Below are positions 1-10,466 of a stretch of DNA of 64,000 nucleotides, one piece after another (within the stretch, counting starts at the first letter, position 1; every line of letters begins with the position of its first letter). Below the pieces are notes generated by a model that saw only the letters and a list, made by a program, of their open reading frames with translations, was not told the DNA's origin and did no database searches. Position numbers and translations under genes: made by a program. The DNA is from Tetradesmus obliquus (Eukaryota > Chlorophyta > Chlorophyceae > Sphaeropleales > Scenedesmaceae): contig CP126191.1 of the NCBI GenBank assembly GCA_030272155.1, forward strand, positions 456,501 through 520,500, read 5' to 3'.

Positions 1-504
1 GAGCCTGCCTTGCAGCAGCGTCAGCCAGTGGTTGCCCAGCGCTTATACAGCCAAGGCACAAGCGTCAGCCAAACAAAGCTTGCTGACAAGAGCACCACCC
101 TGTTGTTTGAGCCGTCACAGGACAGTCTGCTGTCACATGCACGGTCGCAAGCCAGCGTGGACAGTCTGCTGCCACTTGTATAGTTGCATCAAGGCAACTG
201 CTGCCTTTGCGGCAGGTACATACCCTCTTTAGTCATTGTGAGGTAACAGGAAATATAGTAACAGAACATTGGCAGAGCAACGCATGCTTACGGGTCACAG
301 CGTGAGCAGCACTCATATGCAGCGATCATTCACACGGTGAGGCTCTGGCCAACACCTGACCTGACAAGCAAGTAATAAGTCCTGGCTATTCATCGCAGTG
401 ACCGGGGAAACCATTGAGTTCTGCTTGATCATTTAGGATGCATTGAGGCCAGGTCATTTAAATACGTGCAGCACACAGACACCAACAGAGCACACTATGT
501 TTCT
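1..504. other. Intergenic, no gene seen
   Basis: This is the stretch downstream of the expansin-like gene, which reads leftward. I found no ORF with coding character, no splice-flanked exon and no TGTAA signal on the minus strand, so the 3' end of the expansin transcript is not located. Confidence 0.5.
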
Positions 505-3500
505 TCACACGCTCAACAGGCGCCTGGCTCCTAGCCCAGTGGTGAGGGTTCTGCTTGAGGGCACTGCCTTGGTGGTGACGGCAGGGGTAGCTTTGTGGGC
601 TGCAGTGGGCACAGCTTTGGCAGGTGTTGCAGGGCGTGCTGCTGGACGTGCTGCGGGAGCTGCTGCTGGACGTGCTGCTGTGGCTGCTGCAGGACGCGTT
701 GCAGGACGCGTTGCTGGACGTGCTGCTGGGGCTGCTGCTGGACGTGCTGCTGGAGCTGCTGCAGGGCGCGCTGCTGGCTTAGCAACACGTGTTGGTACCA
801 CTGCGGTGCTGGGTGTGGCGCTGGTAGGCTGTTTGCCAGCACGTTCAAGCTGGTGGGGTGGATGTGAGAGCAGCATCAGCAGTAAGGATGATGCAGGGAC
901 AGGTTAGCAGTCGATCCAAAGCTCACAGAGTCATGCTGAGCTCTGCCTGTTCCAAAGCTAGACACAGACAGCACAATCGCTTGTCAGGCATCAATTCCGC
1001 AGCAAAAGCATCAGTACCAGCCCATGATTGGCGCTGCGGAGACTTCTCACCTGCTGGCTGTAGCGGCGGACAGCGAACTGCTTCTGTGGTGCCTGCGGCA
1101 GTGCCAGGCCCACCCCAACAAAGCGGCCTGCACTCTCACTGACTGCAGTCATCGCTTGCTGGCGCAGCACAGCAGCCTCTGGAAGAGGAAGTGGATGCAC
1201 TGCCAGTGCTGTCCTGTTGGTCCTGGGTGTCCGGATGCGTGCTGTCCTGTTTCCCTTGGTGCCATTGATGCCCAGTGTGGCATTTGGGTTGATGCCTTCT
1301 GTGATCTTGTAGTTGGTGACAGGGAACTGGGGTGTGGTCTCAATGTCGCCCACAATGCCAGGCACTGCGATGGCGTTCTTGATCACCACCTGCATTTGAG
1401 AATAGGAGCAGTGAAGTGAGCACAGCAGCAGTCGCATATCAGCCAGCCTGACCATAAGCGGAGTGCAGCAGGTGGTGCACCTGTCCTGCAACAATGACCA
1501 CCACCAGCAAATACGGCTGCATGCTGCACAAGTGATCAGCGGAGAAGCAGCAGCCACAGCACGGGCGAACAGGCAACAACCAGCCAAACAGGCGATTGTG
1601 CTTGCCGAACAACAGATAGCAATCATACACAGACACCTTCGCAAGACAGAGGCACAGACAAACACACACCTTCTCTCCTACACTGTTCGTGATGCGGATG
1701 TCAAGAGGGGGCTCTGGCAGCTGGCTTGCCTCCCACACAGCTCCAAATGAGTTGGCCATAGACAGCCATGGCGAGCTGGCGTTCAACACGCGCGCCTGTC
1801 GCACAATGACACAAAGCAGCAGCATAAGCGTTTACTTACGAGTTGGCATAGTGTGTTGCAGGCTTTGCAAGTAAGTCGTGTGTTGCTGCTGAATGTGGCA
1901 GCCAAGCCTACTGTGGGCCCCGCTGCTGTTGGCAACAAAGTTCGCTGGCTGCAGGAAGCATGCTGTCCAGATCGTGTTGCTCTGTATTAAGCCTTGCGCT
2001 GCCAGGGCTGCGGAGAGCTGTCCTTGACCGGGACGATGAAGGCGGCTCAACAGCGGCTGAGTTGCAGCGTGCACTGGCACCATGTCTTGCAAGCACTCAC
2101 CTGGGCCCTGAAGTCGCTGCCTGCAGACGCCAGCTCCACTGCCGTGAGCCCAGCATTCCCTGCCACGTTCTTGAAGGCCAGCCTGATCCAGCCGCCCAGC
2201 GTTGCACGGTAGTCCTGGATGTGGACAATGATGGGGTCTGCGGGAGTACATGTCACCAGCCTGCAGGAAACAGCAGCACGAGCATGAGTTAGTGAATGTT
2301 TGAGGCAGCAACTTCATACTGACATGAAGGCCTGTCTCCCAGTGAACTGTAATGCATATAGCACGCTGGACCGAGTTCGAAGTTGCGCTTCATACAGCCA
2401 GGTCATCAAGGTTTAGCGTACGACCTTTGCACTGCGCCATGTCATGCCGGGGCTTTGTGGCTAATAGGGATGCTCAACCACCAGCAGCTTGCAGCAGGCA
2501 GCCAGGCAAAGCACCTGTATCGGACAGTAGTCCTGCCGTATTTGAGGAGCGCCAACTGCTCAAAGGCAAAGACGTGCATGTTGATGTTGGTGGCGTTGCA
2601 GTCCCAGTTGCAGGAGTCTGTGATGACCACAGGCAGGGTGGTTACGTTCTTGTTGCAGCGGGGACCGGTGCACTCGATCTCCAGGCAGGAGCCACATGCA
2701 CCTTGCGGACGTGTCTGCGCAGGACGAAACAGGTGATGGAAAGTGTTGTGAGATACATAGCATGCCATAACCATGAGTCCCCTTTTCTTCAAGAAAAGCA
2801 AGAGCAAAGTTGCTAGAAGGGACATGTCATTTGCTGTTTGGCGCAATTAAAGGGGCGCATGAGGCACTACTTGCAGGAACAGCCGCATACACGTACAACT
2901 TCTTTCTGGCACAAATGTTGCACCTAAAAATCATGAGAATACTAAGGAATAGATGTGCGCTGCACAAGTAAATGCTGGCAGGAACACGGCTTGCTACAAC
3001 ACTGCTTGCAGGAACAGCGGACACGGCACGACAGTGCTTCAGCAAGCAGAGTATGTAGCAAGCAGAGCTGCTCATGCGACATGCATGCAGGTGCATGCTT
3101 GTGCCAGCTGTTTTGACAGCAGGAAAGTCTGAAAGCATAATGGCCAACTCCTGCAAGCCTCACCTTGATCAGCTCGTTGTTGGGGTTCAAACCCACGACT
3201 GCACAGCGGCAGGCAGAGTCACAACAGCAGTGACAGGACTGGTGAGCACGGCACTTGCAGGCTTGCAGGAGAGGTGCTCAGGCATAAACTGCAGACAGAG
3301 CGCACAGCAAATGGATGTGCCAGTTGCATGCTTACCATTGTAGAAGGGCCACAATTTGGGGTCCAGGTCGCCATAGCCTGCAGGAACAACAGCAGCGTGT
3401 CATCAACCATGTCTACAGCGCGACAGCAAACTGCAACAGCGAGGTGTCTTTGAGCTTACCGCATGAGCCGGAGTCAATTGTCACCTTGAATGTGTCAGCC

Positions 3501-3798
3501 GCTGTGGCCTGCACCACAAACAGCAGTGTGAATGAGTGTGGTCTCCATCTGTAGCAAGCACAGTGAAGGTGTCCACATGTGGCATTGCCACTGCTGAGCT
3601 TTACCCCTCGCTCACTTGAGGGCCTCCGAAGAAGCTTGCTGTTCCCTGATACCAAGGTCCGAGGGGCGTTGGCTCCAACTCTGCTGCGACCAAGCTCTGA
3701 ACGGTCGGCACAGCAGCAGAGTCGACAGCGGGTGCCCACAGCGATGCCACCAACAGGGCGGTCATGAGCACAAGCTGAGCTGATGACTGCTTATACAT
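505..3798 (-). CDS. Expansin-like secreted cell-wall protein, 9 exons
   Basis: Proposed exons (minus): 3798-3616, 3508-3460, 3377-3336, 3198-3164, 2714-2515, 2260-2101, 1795-1670, 1389-1051, 849-505; phases agree and give 492 aa. The ATG opens a signal peptide (about residues 1-28). Then comes GTASFFGG (expansin GxATFYGG), SCGYGDLD, the double-psi barrel with GACGSCLEIEC (residues 108-118) and VVITDSC, then a CBM63-like half (WIRLAFKNVAG, FGAVWEASQLP, DIRITNSVG). Expansins loosen walls by disrupting non-covalent polysaccharide contacts, so action outside the cell is inferred. The usual HFD motif reads HVF here, so canonical activity is doubtful. The last exon is an Ala/Pro/Arg repeat tail. 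If the donor at 1050 is not used, the protein would instead stop at 991. It faced the LRR gene at 10813 before the retrotransposon landed between them. Confidence 0.8.
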
Positions 3799-4006
3799 TG
3801 TGAGCCAGCTGCTACTAACAGCGTTCTATCACAAGGCTGTGATGGCGCGTGGCGTTGATGTTGACGTGCACGGCTAGCTGGTTATGCTGACTATGCTACA
3901 AGTAGAGCTCCAACGCTACGGAAGACATCGACGCGTGCATGTCAGCATGAACGGGGCTCTAAATGTACCTGTTTTCATACGAACTGTGTTAGTAACTTCT
4001 GACAAA

Positions 4007-4148
4007 TTGTTACAGCGCCTGCTCGTGTGCTCTGCCCAGCATGGACACATGGGGTCGCAGGACCTTATGCACGGCATTGTTTTGTTTTACAATGACATTG
4101 TAATGTATCGATTCATGCTCACCGCTATCCATTTTGCTTCAAAACGTG
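4007..4148 (+). repeat. Split direct repeat A1 (left end)
   Basis: These 142 bp are identical by eye to 10139-10280. They mark the left end of the retrotransposon. The flanking base on each side differs from that around A2, which sets the boundaries. Confidence 0.93.
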
Positions 4149-4192
4149 TTGCGTGAGTTGGGTGTCGCGTGACCTGCATACACACAGACCAC

Positions 4193-6087
4193 ATGAGTGC
4201 TACTCCGAAATACGCTACTCGGGAGTCTAGGCTTGCATTAGACTTCCATGCTTGCCTGCGGGATGAGATGGGCGCACCGGAGAACTGTCGAGTCAGCGTG
4301 CTCTCTGAGCCTGCAGGAGTGGTGCCAGATGTGAATGGAATGTCATTTCGATACATGTGCTTTGTAGAAGGTAGCCCAGTGGTAGTGCCGGAGCGCTTCC
4401 TGGGCACGCAGGCGGAAATGCAACATGTCATCGAGCGTCTCAGCCCGCTGCTGTCAGACCCTTTCATATCGGGCGCAATCCTAGCTGGAATGCCATACAA
4501 GCCGCATTTGGATGCGGTGCGAACCGCAGCGCTGGTGGCAGCGCTCTCTGGAGACACGCCTCACCTCGGTCAGGTGCGAAACGGGATGCGGTGGGCATGC
4601 TACCCTGGAAATGGTCAGCTGTGGTGAACCGATGGACCATGAATGGATATACATTTGATTGAACACGGGCACAGGGGGTTGCACCCTCCTGTTTGCGCCC
4701 GCCTGTATTTGGCACACTGCGTGGTGCGTACAGGACAAACCGATGGACCATGAATGGATATACATTTGATGGAACACGGGCACAGGGGGTTGCACCCTCC
4801 TGTTTGCGCCCGCCTGTATTTGGCACCCTGCGTGGTGCGTACAGGACGAAACGCGATGCTCAGATGTTCTCATGTCAAGATAGTGATCTTGACCTGGGAT
4901 TGAGATAGCGTCACTGCTGACATTGCTCACCAGTGGATGATTGAAAAGCGCTCAGGCTATGCATATGGATGAGGGGCAAGTCAGCATGCGTGCTGCCTAT
5001 GCCCACCTAGTGTCCTGTTGAGCTGTACCCTTCGTGCTTTTTTGCTGTTGACCTACAGGTGCTGGCCCCAGCAGCTGGCCAGCCTGCAGTCGGTCAGCCT
5101 GTAGCTGGTCAGCCTGCAGTCACAGTGCCGGATGTAGCTGCAGCTGCAGCTGCAGCTGCAGCTGGGGCAGCAGTGGTGACTCCCATTCAGCCAGCCTCCA
5201 TTGAGCTTGTCAACAGAACTCAGGAGGCATTCATGACGATGGGCAATGAGTTCTTCACGCAGCTGACTGACCACTGCAGTGAACGGCAGTATGAGCCAGA
5301 GCCAGCACGTATGGCCAGGCTAAGTAATGAGCTGCAGCAGCGCAAAGCACAGATCACTGATGATCTGCTGGGCCTCAAGCACACCAAGCTGTTCTGGGAC
5401 TCAGTGAATGCGCAGCTGTTTGTGCCTGGTGTGGGTGAGGCGCTGCGCGCCAGCAAGCTGGAGGTGTCAGCCCAGCATTTGTCTGCTGCTGCCTGGCATG
5501 ATCTGCTGGCAGGCGTGCTGGCTGTCAGTAAGCCAGGCCCTGAGCTGCTGCTAGAACAGATCAAGAAGTGTGAGGAGCTTCTGCCCACCTACTGGCAGAA
5601 GGTGCCTGCAGTGATAGAGAAGCACCAGCAGCAGCAGCAGCGGGAGAGGCATGACCAAGCTATTGAGAAGGTGGCTGCGGCAGCTGCAGCAGCAATGTCC
5701 CGACCTCTGGGCCAGGCCTCTGCCGGCAGCAGGCTGCCTGCCATGGGCAGCTACCCACGTTCTGGTGCTGCAGATGCTGCTGTGAACAACCTCCATGCTG
5801 CCATGGACCCAGTGGATGCTGCATGGAGGGCCAAGCCAGTAGGCGAGCGTGGCTGCCAGTTCTGGTCAGGCATAGAGGGCAGCTGCCTGCAGCCCGGCTG
5901 TCAGGCACAGCATGTGCCAGGACAGCCCTCAGCCTGGTATGCAGCCAGGGCTCAGGTGTGGCAGCAGCTTGGCTGCAAGCCTGATGAGAAGGGCAACTAC
6001 CGGCTGCCTACAGCAGCTGGCTACAAGAGGCCTGCGTTGACTGATGCAGGTGCTGAGTCAGTTGCCAGCCGCAGCTTTCGCCGCTGA
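4193..6087 (+). CDS. Gag-like protein of the retrotransposon, probably spliced
   Basis: An ORF opens at the ATG at 4193 and would stop at 4627. A second ORF runs 5059-6087 but begins right after CCTACAG, with no ATG of its own. A donor (CAG then GTGCGA) after 4573 and an acceptor before 5059 are both phase 0, so splicing would give one protein of about 469 aa. The second exon has GQPAV repeats and a poly-Ala run at its start, a helical middle with a poly-Gln run, and near its end a C-x9-C-x4-C-x3-H cluster (CQFWSGIEGSC, then CQAQH), a CCCH-like nucleic-acid-binding knuckle. That pattern and its place before the polymerase suggest Gag. No sequence match to a named Gag was recognised. It overlaps the RT ORF by 44 nt in another frame. 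Confidence 0.6.
4627..4848 (+). repeat. Two tandem 111-bp units inside the retrotransposon
   Basis: Units 4627-4737 and 4738-4848 differ at only a few bases. The first overlaps the unspliced stop of the upstream gag ORF, and both fall in the proposed gag intron (4574-5058). They may be regulatory, but nothing in the sequence proves it. Confidence 0.85.
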
Positions 6088-8452
6088 CATCTGCCAGCAG
6101 GAGCTGTTATGGGATGCTGCAGCAGTGCACGTTGCTGCTGGTTTTGTGCCATGTAGTGATACGGAGGTCCCAGGCCTAGAAGCAGTCCTGCAACCGTCTA
6201 TGGAAGATCAGTGGCGGCCTGCTGAACCCTTGCGTAGCATGTTGCCACCAGGTTGGAGTGAGAAGGATTGTATACATTCTATGACTGCGGCATGGCATGA
6301 TCTTCTGGACTTTCATGGGCAGTTGACGTCTATATATAGGGATTTCTCTGATGAGCAATGGTTACAGGTCATACAACAGCATTTGCTAGCAGGAGATACG
6401 TTTGCAGCCGGGTCCCTGCACAGGCATGCTGCAGTGTGGCGGTCATATGGGCAGTTAACTGGCATTGCTGGCATGCCAGTAGTGCAGAAGGTGTTGTCAT
6501 GGATTGATGGCGGATACCACATGACGTTTGTATCACCCTACGCTGCTGAACAGCAGCTGCACCCTCACTATGAGCAACGTTTGGCCCGTGTGCAGCGAAA
6601 ATTGGCAGCAGCAGTGGGAGCAGATGAGGTGCAGAGGTACTTGATGTCAGCAGAACCGCTACCAGTGGTGTTCTCCAACAATGCATCATGTGCTGAATAT
6701 GCTGACTTTGTGCAGTTAGAGCTGCAGACTTTTTTGCAGGTGGGAGCCATAGAACGATGGGATCCTGAAATGCATGGACCTGCTGTTGTGCACCCTATGT
6801 CGGTTGCAGTACATCCTTGGTCTGGCAAGAAACGCTTGTGCATTGACGCCAACTACGTCAATGTGTTTGAGAGATATGAGCCCGTGCAATTTGAGCTGCT
6901 GCCTGATGTTTTCTCCCTCATACAGGCAGGTGACTGGGGGTATGTGACAGACTGCACCAAGGGTTACTTCCATTTGCAAATACACCCCAAGGCACGACGT
7001 TTTCTCGCAGTATCCTTTCAGGGCAGCACTTATGTGTTCAGTGCGCTACCTTTTGGCCTTTCTTCAGCTGTTAAAGCCTTCACAGATACAATGGCGGTAG
7101 CTTACATGCCAATGAGACGTCAAGGTGTACGCTTTAGCTCCATGATTGATGACCGCATTGGGTTGGCGCCCTCCCGGGCTGCATGCTGGCTGGACATATT
7201 TATTGTAGTGCGAATCATGTGTGCTCTAGGTTTCCATTTAGGTTTAGCAAAGAGTGTGCTTTGGCCACAACAGTGTTTGCTGTACCTTGGATTGCTACTC
7301 AGGTTAGACTCATTGCAGTGCTTGGGGCCTCAGCAGAAGCTGCACAAATTTGACCAGATAATCTCCAGCTTGATAGGGGTTGCTGAGATAACACCACGAG
7401 CCCTGGCCAGCCTAGCTGGTTTATTGATCAGCTTGTCACTGGCTGTACCCCTGGGCAAGCTGTACACTCGTCAATTGTTTTTGGCGTTGTCGCACAAGCT
7501 GGCATGGGATCAAGTCTTACCTGTCAAAGCTGAACTGCAAAGTCACTTGCTATGGCTGCGCCAATACGTCCCCAGGCACAATGGTCAGAGGTGGTTCAGG
7601 CGCCGGCCTGGTGTGCTGCTGGTATCTGACGCATCTGTGAAGGGTGTAGGGGGGCTGGCTGCATCTTCAGACGCCAGCGTTCAGGTGACAATGCAGAGCC
7701 AGCTGCCGCAACAGTTGTTCGTTGCCTCTAGCACATGCAGAGAGGCAGCTGGCATGCTGTCTTTGTTGCAGACTCTGGTGACGCGGCCTCCATGGAATGC
7801 CTGGCTGCGTCACAGAGCTATCAAGATTCTTACTGATAATCAGGGCGTGGCCAGTGACGTGCAGCATATGAAGGGTGGTGCAGCTGTGTTTCCGTATATT
7901 CAGCAGTTGTATGAATTGTCTGCTCATTATGATTTTGATCTGATAGTGGAATGGCGGCCCAGGGAGCATCAGCTGCTGCAGATTGCAGATCTGCACAGTA
8001 AGGCAGTTGATGTAGCTGATTGGGGCCTGACGGCAGCAGCCTATGATGAAGTGTGTCAGCAACTTGGCTGCCACCCTACAGTGGACTGGTTTGCTAGACC
8101 ATGGTCCGCCAAGTGCCAACAGTTCTACTGCAGGGTAATGATGCCTGGTTGTGCAGGTGTGGATGCTTTTGATTTTTGTTGGGCACTTCCATCAGGGGCA
8201 ATATCCTTTATATGCCCTCCTCACATGCTGGTTGCCAGGGTGTTACGCAAGGTGCTTGACGAACAAGCGACATGTGTGCTGGTTTTGCCAGCATGGTATA
8301 AGGTCTGGCATGCACTGCTGTCTCTGCTGCCAGTACACAAGTCTGTCAAGCTCCCAAGCACAGTGATTACATGGGGAGACCGAGCACCTGTACCGGCTGC
8401 CCGCTGCTCTGCGCTGGCAGCAGGATTGCAGGCATATCTGATCAAATTTTGA
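6044..8452 (+). CDS. Reverse transcriptase-RNase H polyprotein (DIRS type)
   Basis: 802 aa from the ATG at 6044. The RT core shows LCIDANYVN, motif A VTDCTKGYFHL, FSALPFGLSSA, and the catalytic pair in MIDDRIG (the YxDD position, with Ile before the two Asp). RNase H follows with the acidic residues of LLVSDASVKG, CREAAGML, ILTDNQG and IADLHSK, spaced as in DIRS elements. The C-terminal part (VDWFARPW, FICPPHMLVARVL, VLPAWYKVWH) matches the domain usually found after RNase H in tyrosine-recombinase retroelements, sometimes compared with methyltransferases. It copies the element RNA into DNA. Frame +1 relative to gag, so expression may need a frameshift, a separate start or splicing. It converges on the recombinase ORF 61 bp away. 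Confidence 0.93.
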   Translation: MQVLSQLPAAAFAADICQQELLWDAAAVHVAAGFVPCSDTEVPGLEAVLQPSMEDQWRPAEPLRSMLPPGWSEKDCIHSMTAAWHDLLDFHGQLTSIYRDFSDEQWLQVIQQHLLAGDTFAAGSLHRHAAVWRSYGQLTGIAGMPVVQKVLSWIDGGYHMTFVSPYAAEQQLHPHYEQRLARVQRKLAAAVGADEVQRYLMSAEPLPVVFSNNASCAEYADFVQLELQTFLQVGAIERWDPEMHGPAVVHPMSVAVHPWSGKKRLCIDANYVNVFERYEPVQFELLPDVFSLIQAGDWGYVTDCTKGYFHLQIHPKARRFLAVSFQGSTYVFSALPFGLSSAVKAFTDTMAVAYMPMRRQGVRFSSMIDDRIGLAPSRAACWLDIFIVVRIMCALGFHLGLAKSVLWPQQCLLYLGLLLRLDSLQCLGPQQKLHKFDQIISSLIGVAEITPRALASLAGLLISLSLAVPLGKLYTRQLFLALSHKLAWDQVLPVKAELQSHLLWLRQYVPRHNGQRWFRRRPGVLLVSDASVKGVGGLAASSDASVQVTMQSQLPQQLFVASSTCREAAGMLSLLQTLVTRPPWNAWLRHRAIKILTDNQGVASDVQHMKGGAAVFPYIQQLYELSAHYDFDLIVEWRPREHQLLQIADLHSKAVDVADWGLTAAAYDEVCQQLGCHPTVDWFARPWSAKCQQFYCRVMMPGCAGVDAFDFCWALPSGAISFICPPHMLVARVLRKVLDEQATCVLVLPAWYKVWHALLSLLPVHKSVKLPSTVITWGDRAPVPAARCSALAAGLQAYLIKF

Positions 8453-8513
8453 GCACAAGGTGGTGCTGCCCGTAAGGTAACCTAATGTCCAATGACCTAA
8501 TAGCACTGATGAT

Positions 8514-10082
8514 CTACCTGACATGCCTGTATGGATCAACATAGGTGGCCACCACTGCAGGTGTCTCTATATCTGCTGCTTCACCCACAGCCTGCAGGCT
8601 GACGCCACACACATGCACTGCATACTGCATGGCACCCCTCTTAATGCTGTACAAGGTTTCGCCCTCATACAGGTGCAGCCGCTTCAAATGACCAATCACA
8701 CGCTGCTCCATGGCTGCTGTGCTCAGCCCCTGGTTCTCCTGCAAATTCAGTCGGTTAGGCTGCAGGGGACTGAACAAAAAAGTGCCTATGCTGCGACCTG
8801 AGCGCTGCAGACACTGCTGGTACTGCAGCAGCAGGGTTGCCAGCTGCTGCCCTGCTACACCCTGTACGTCAACTGGTCGCGGTCGCCGGCTGCTGTGGCT
8901 AGCATGACACATCTTGCTGACACTGGGCTGGGTCACCACCTGCCCACCACTGCTAGCACTCAAGTTCACCTCCACCTGAGCAGACTGCAACTGCCCAGTT
9001 TCAGCAGGCCTGCGTTTGCTGTACCACAAGTACTGGGCTATACATGCATCCCTCCTGAGCAAGGCCTCTACGTGCCATGGCTGCTGCTGCTGCTGCTGAG
9101 GAGTCAGCTGCTGATAGCAGTCTGCCTCCTCCACTAGCTGCCCCACCAGCTGCTGCAGCTTAGCCTCACTGATGGGCTTGGCTGAGGTCTGTTGAAACCC
9201 TTGCTCCTGCATGATGTTGGCATAGCCACCCTTGAAGGTGCGCAGCTCCATGCTGTCACAAGGGTTGCCACGGCCTGTGCTGCAGTCCCAGGGGCCACGA
9301 CGCCCCAGCTCCTGAAACCTAGTGCTGAGATGTGACACAGCATTGCTGACAGTGCTAGGTGCTGCACAACGACTGCCATCTGCAGCCACCTGCCTGCCGT
9401 GCTCCCGAGTGAAGCTGCTCTCCAAGTACACCAGCAGGTCGTCAGGTGTGCATAGCAATGCTGGCTTGCCTAGCTGTTGCTGACTCCAGCTGTCCAGCTG
9501 CTGCCACTGCATATTCCTCTGAGCATTAGTAGCAGCCTGCCAATTACGGCTCATGACATCCCGGCTGCGCTGCCAGGATTCGTTATAAGCCTGCTGCTGT
9601 TGAAGCAGCAACATCTCCTGCAGCAGCTGCTGCTGCTGCTGCTGCAGTGCTGGGACTGGCACAGCCCTGCTACCACCACCACTGGGGTATTGCAACCCAA
9701 GAGCAGCCTGCTGCAGCAGTGCCATTGCCTGCTGCTGCTGTTGCTGCTGATGCCAGTGTTGCTGCTGCAACACTGTGTCCTGCACAGGTCTGCTACTACT
9801 ACTGGTCCAGTCCTGCAGCCTGCTAGCAACCTGCTGCAACAATGCCAGCGTCTGCTGCTCCTGCTGCTGCTGCTGCTGCTGCACAATCCTGCTGCTGGCC
9901 TGCACATCGACTCCAGCCGGTACTACTACTCTAATGCTGCCTGGCATGGAAATCTGTATGGGAATGTTTAAAACTTGACAGGTTGGGGGGAGTGGGAGTT
10001 GGGCCGCTGGGTACTGCTGCTGCTGTTGCTGGCCCACCTGCATGGACAAGGAATGGGGCCAGCAAGGGCAGCAAGTTACCAT
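8514..10082 (-). CDS. Tyrosine recombinase (integrase) of the retrotransposon, antisense
   Basis: 522 aa from the ATG at 10082; an alternative ATG lies at 10043. The N-terminal third is glutamine-rich and low in complexity. The recombinase part starts near WQQLDSWSQQQLG, with an SAM-like segment (AAPSTVSNAVSHLSTRF) and the catalytic region: SKRRPAETGQL (first Arg region), LYSIKRGAMQ (the H/K-x-x-R box, His replaced by Tyr) and YVDPYRHVR, which supplies the tyrosine nucleophile close to the C-terminus. It would join the circular cDNA to the chromosome. The reading direction is opposite to the RT, and the start codon lies inside repeat B1, so part of the Gln-rich leader is encoded by repeat DNA. 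Confidence 0.85.
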   Translation of the reverse strand: MVTCCPCWPHSLSMQVGQQQQQQYPAAQLPLPPTCQVLNIPIQISMPGSIRVVVPAGVDVQASSRIVQQQQQQQEQQTLALLQQVASRLQDWTSSSSRPVQDTVLQQQHWHQQQQQQQAMALLQQAALGLQYPSGGGSRAVPVPALQQQQQQLLQEMLLLQQQQAYNESWQRSRDVMSRNWQAATNAQRNMQWQQLDSWSQQQLGKPALLCTPDDLLVYLESSFTREHGRQVAADGSRCAAPSTVSNAVSHLSTRFQELGRRGPWDCSTGRGNPCDSMELRTFKGGYANIMQEQGFQQTSAKPISEAKLQQLVGQLVEEADCYQQLTPQQQQQQPWHVEALLRRDACIAQYLWYSKRRPAETGQLQSAQVEVNLSASSGGQVVTQPSVSKMCHASHSSRRPRPVDVQGVAGQQLATLLLQYQQCLQRSGRSIGTFLFSPLQPNRLNLQENQGLSTAAMEQRVIGHLKRLHLYEGETLYSIKRGAMQYAVHVCGVSLQAVGEAADIETPAVVATYVDPYRHVR

Positions 10083-10138
10083 AGCGATCACAGCTCCAAG
10101 CCCCAACCTTCCACACTGCTACATTTCAATAATCCAGC
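10001..10138 (+). repeat. Split direct repeat B1
   Basis: 138 bp, identical to 10329-10466 and directly abutting A2. It contains the start of the antisense recombinase ORF. Confidence 0.92.
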
Positions 10139-10280
10139 TTGTTACAGCGCCTGCTCGTGTGCTCTGCCCAGCATGGACACATGGGGTCGCAGGACCTTAT
10201 GCACGGCATTGTTTTGTTTTACAATGACATTGTAATGTATCGATTCATGCTCACCGCTATCCATTTTGCTTCAAAACGTG
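10139..10280 (+). repeat. Split direct repeat A2
   Basis: Identical to A1 at 4007-4148. It abuts B1 and is separated from B2 by 48 bp. Confidence 0.93.
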
Positions 10281-10328
10281 CCCACCCGCCCTCCCGGACG
10301 CATCCTCACCTGCAGGGTTCTGGGATCG

Positions 10329-10466
10329 GGGCCGCTGGGTACTGCTGCTGCTGTTGCTGGCCCACCTGCATGGACAAGGAATGGGGCCAGCAAGGGCAGC
10401 AAGTTACCATAGCGATCACAGCTCCAAGCCCCAACCTTCCACACTGCTACATTTCAATAATCCAGC
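10329..10466 (+). repeat. Split direct repeat B2 (right end)
   Basis: Identical to B1. The sequence after 10466 no longer matches what follows B1, which fixes the right end of the element. Confidence 0.92.

Larger units (their letters stand above)
4007..10466 (+). mobile_element. Kangaroo-like tyrosine-recombinase (DIRS order) retrotransposon
   Basis: The layout is A1 - ORFs - B1 - A2 - B2, the split direct repeat arrangement of PAT/Kangaroo/Ngaro-type elements. A1 and A2 (142 bp) are identical, and B1 and B2 (138 bp) are identical. Inside are a gag-like protein, a reverse transcriptase-RNase H ORF on the plus strand, and a tyrosine recombinase ORF on the minus strand, the inverted order I recall for Volvox Kangaroo. 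Such elements integrate through a circular intermediate without target-site duplication, and none is visible. All ORFs are open and the repeats match perfectly, so the copy is probably young. Removing it leaves a spacer of about 554 bp between the expansin and LRR starts. Confidence 0.92.

Noticed and set aside
443-907. Plus-strand 154-codon ORF with GRAAGRAAG repeats
   Set aside because: It is the antisense of the Ala/Pro/Arg tail exon of the expansin-like gene; the repeat keeps several frames open at once.
9477-9971. Plus-strand Leu-rich ORF that looks like a membrane protein
   Set aside because: Antisense of the Gln-rich leader of the recombinase: CAG read backwards gives CTG, Leu.
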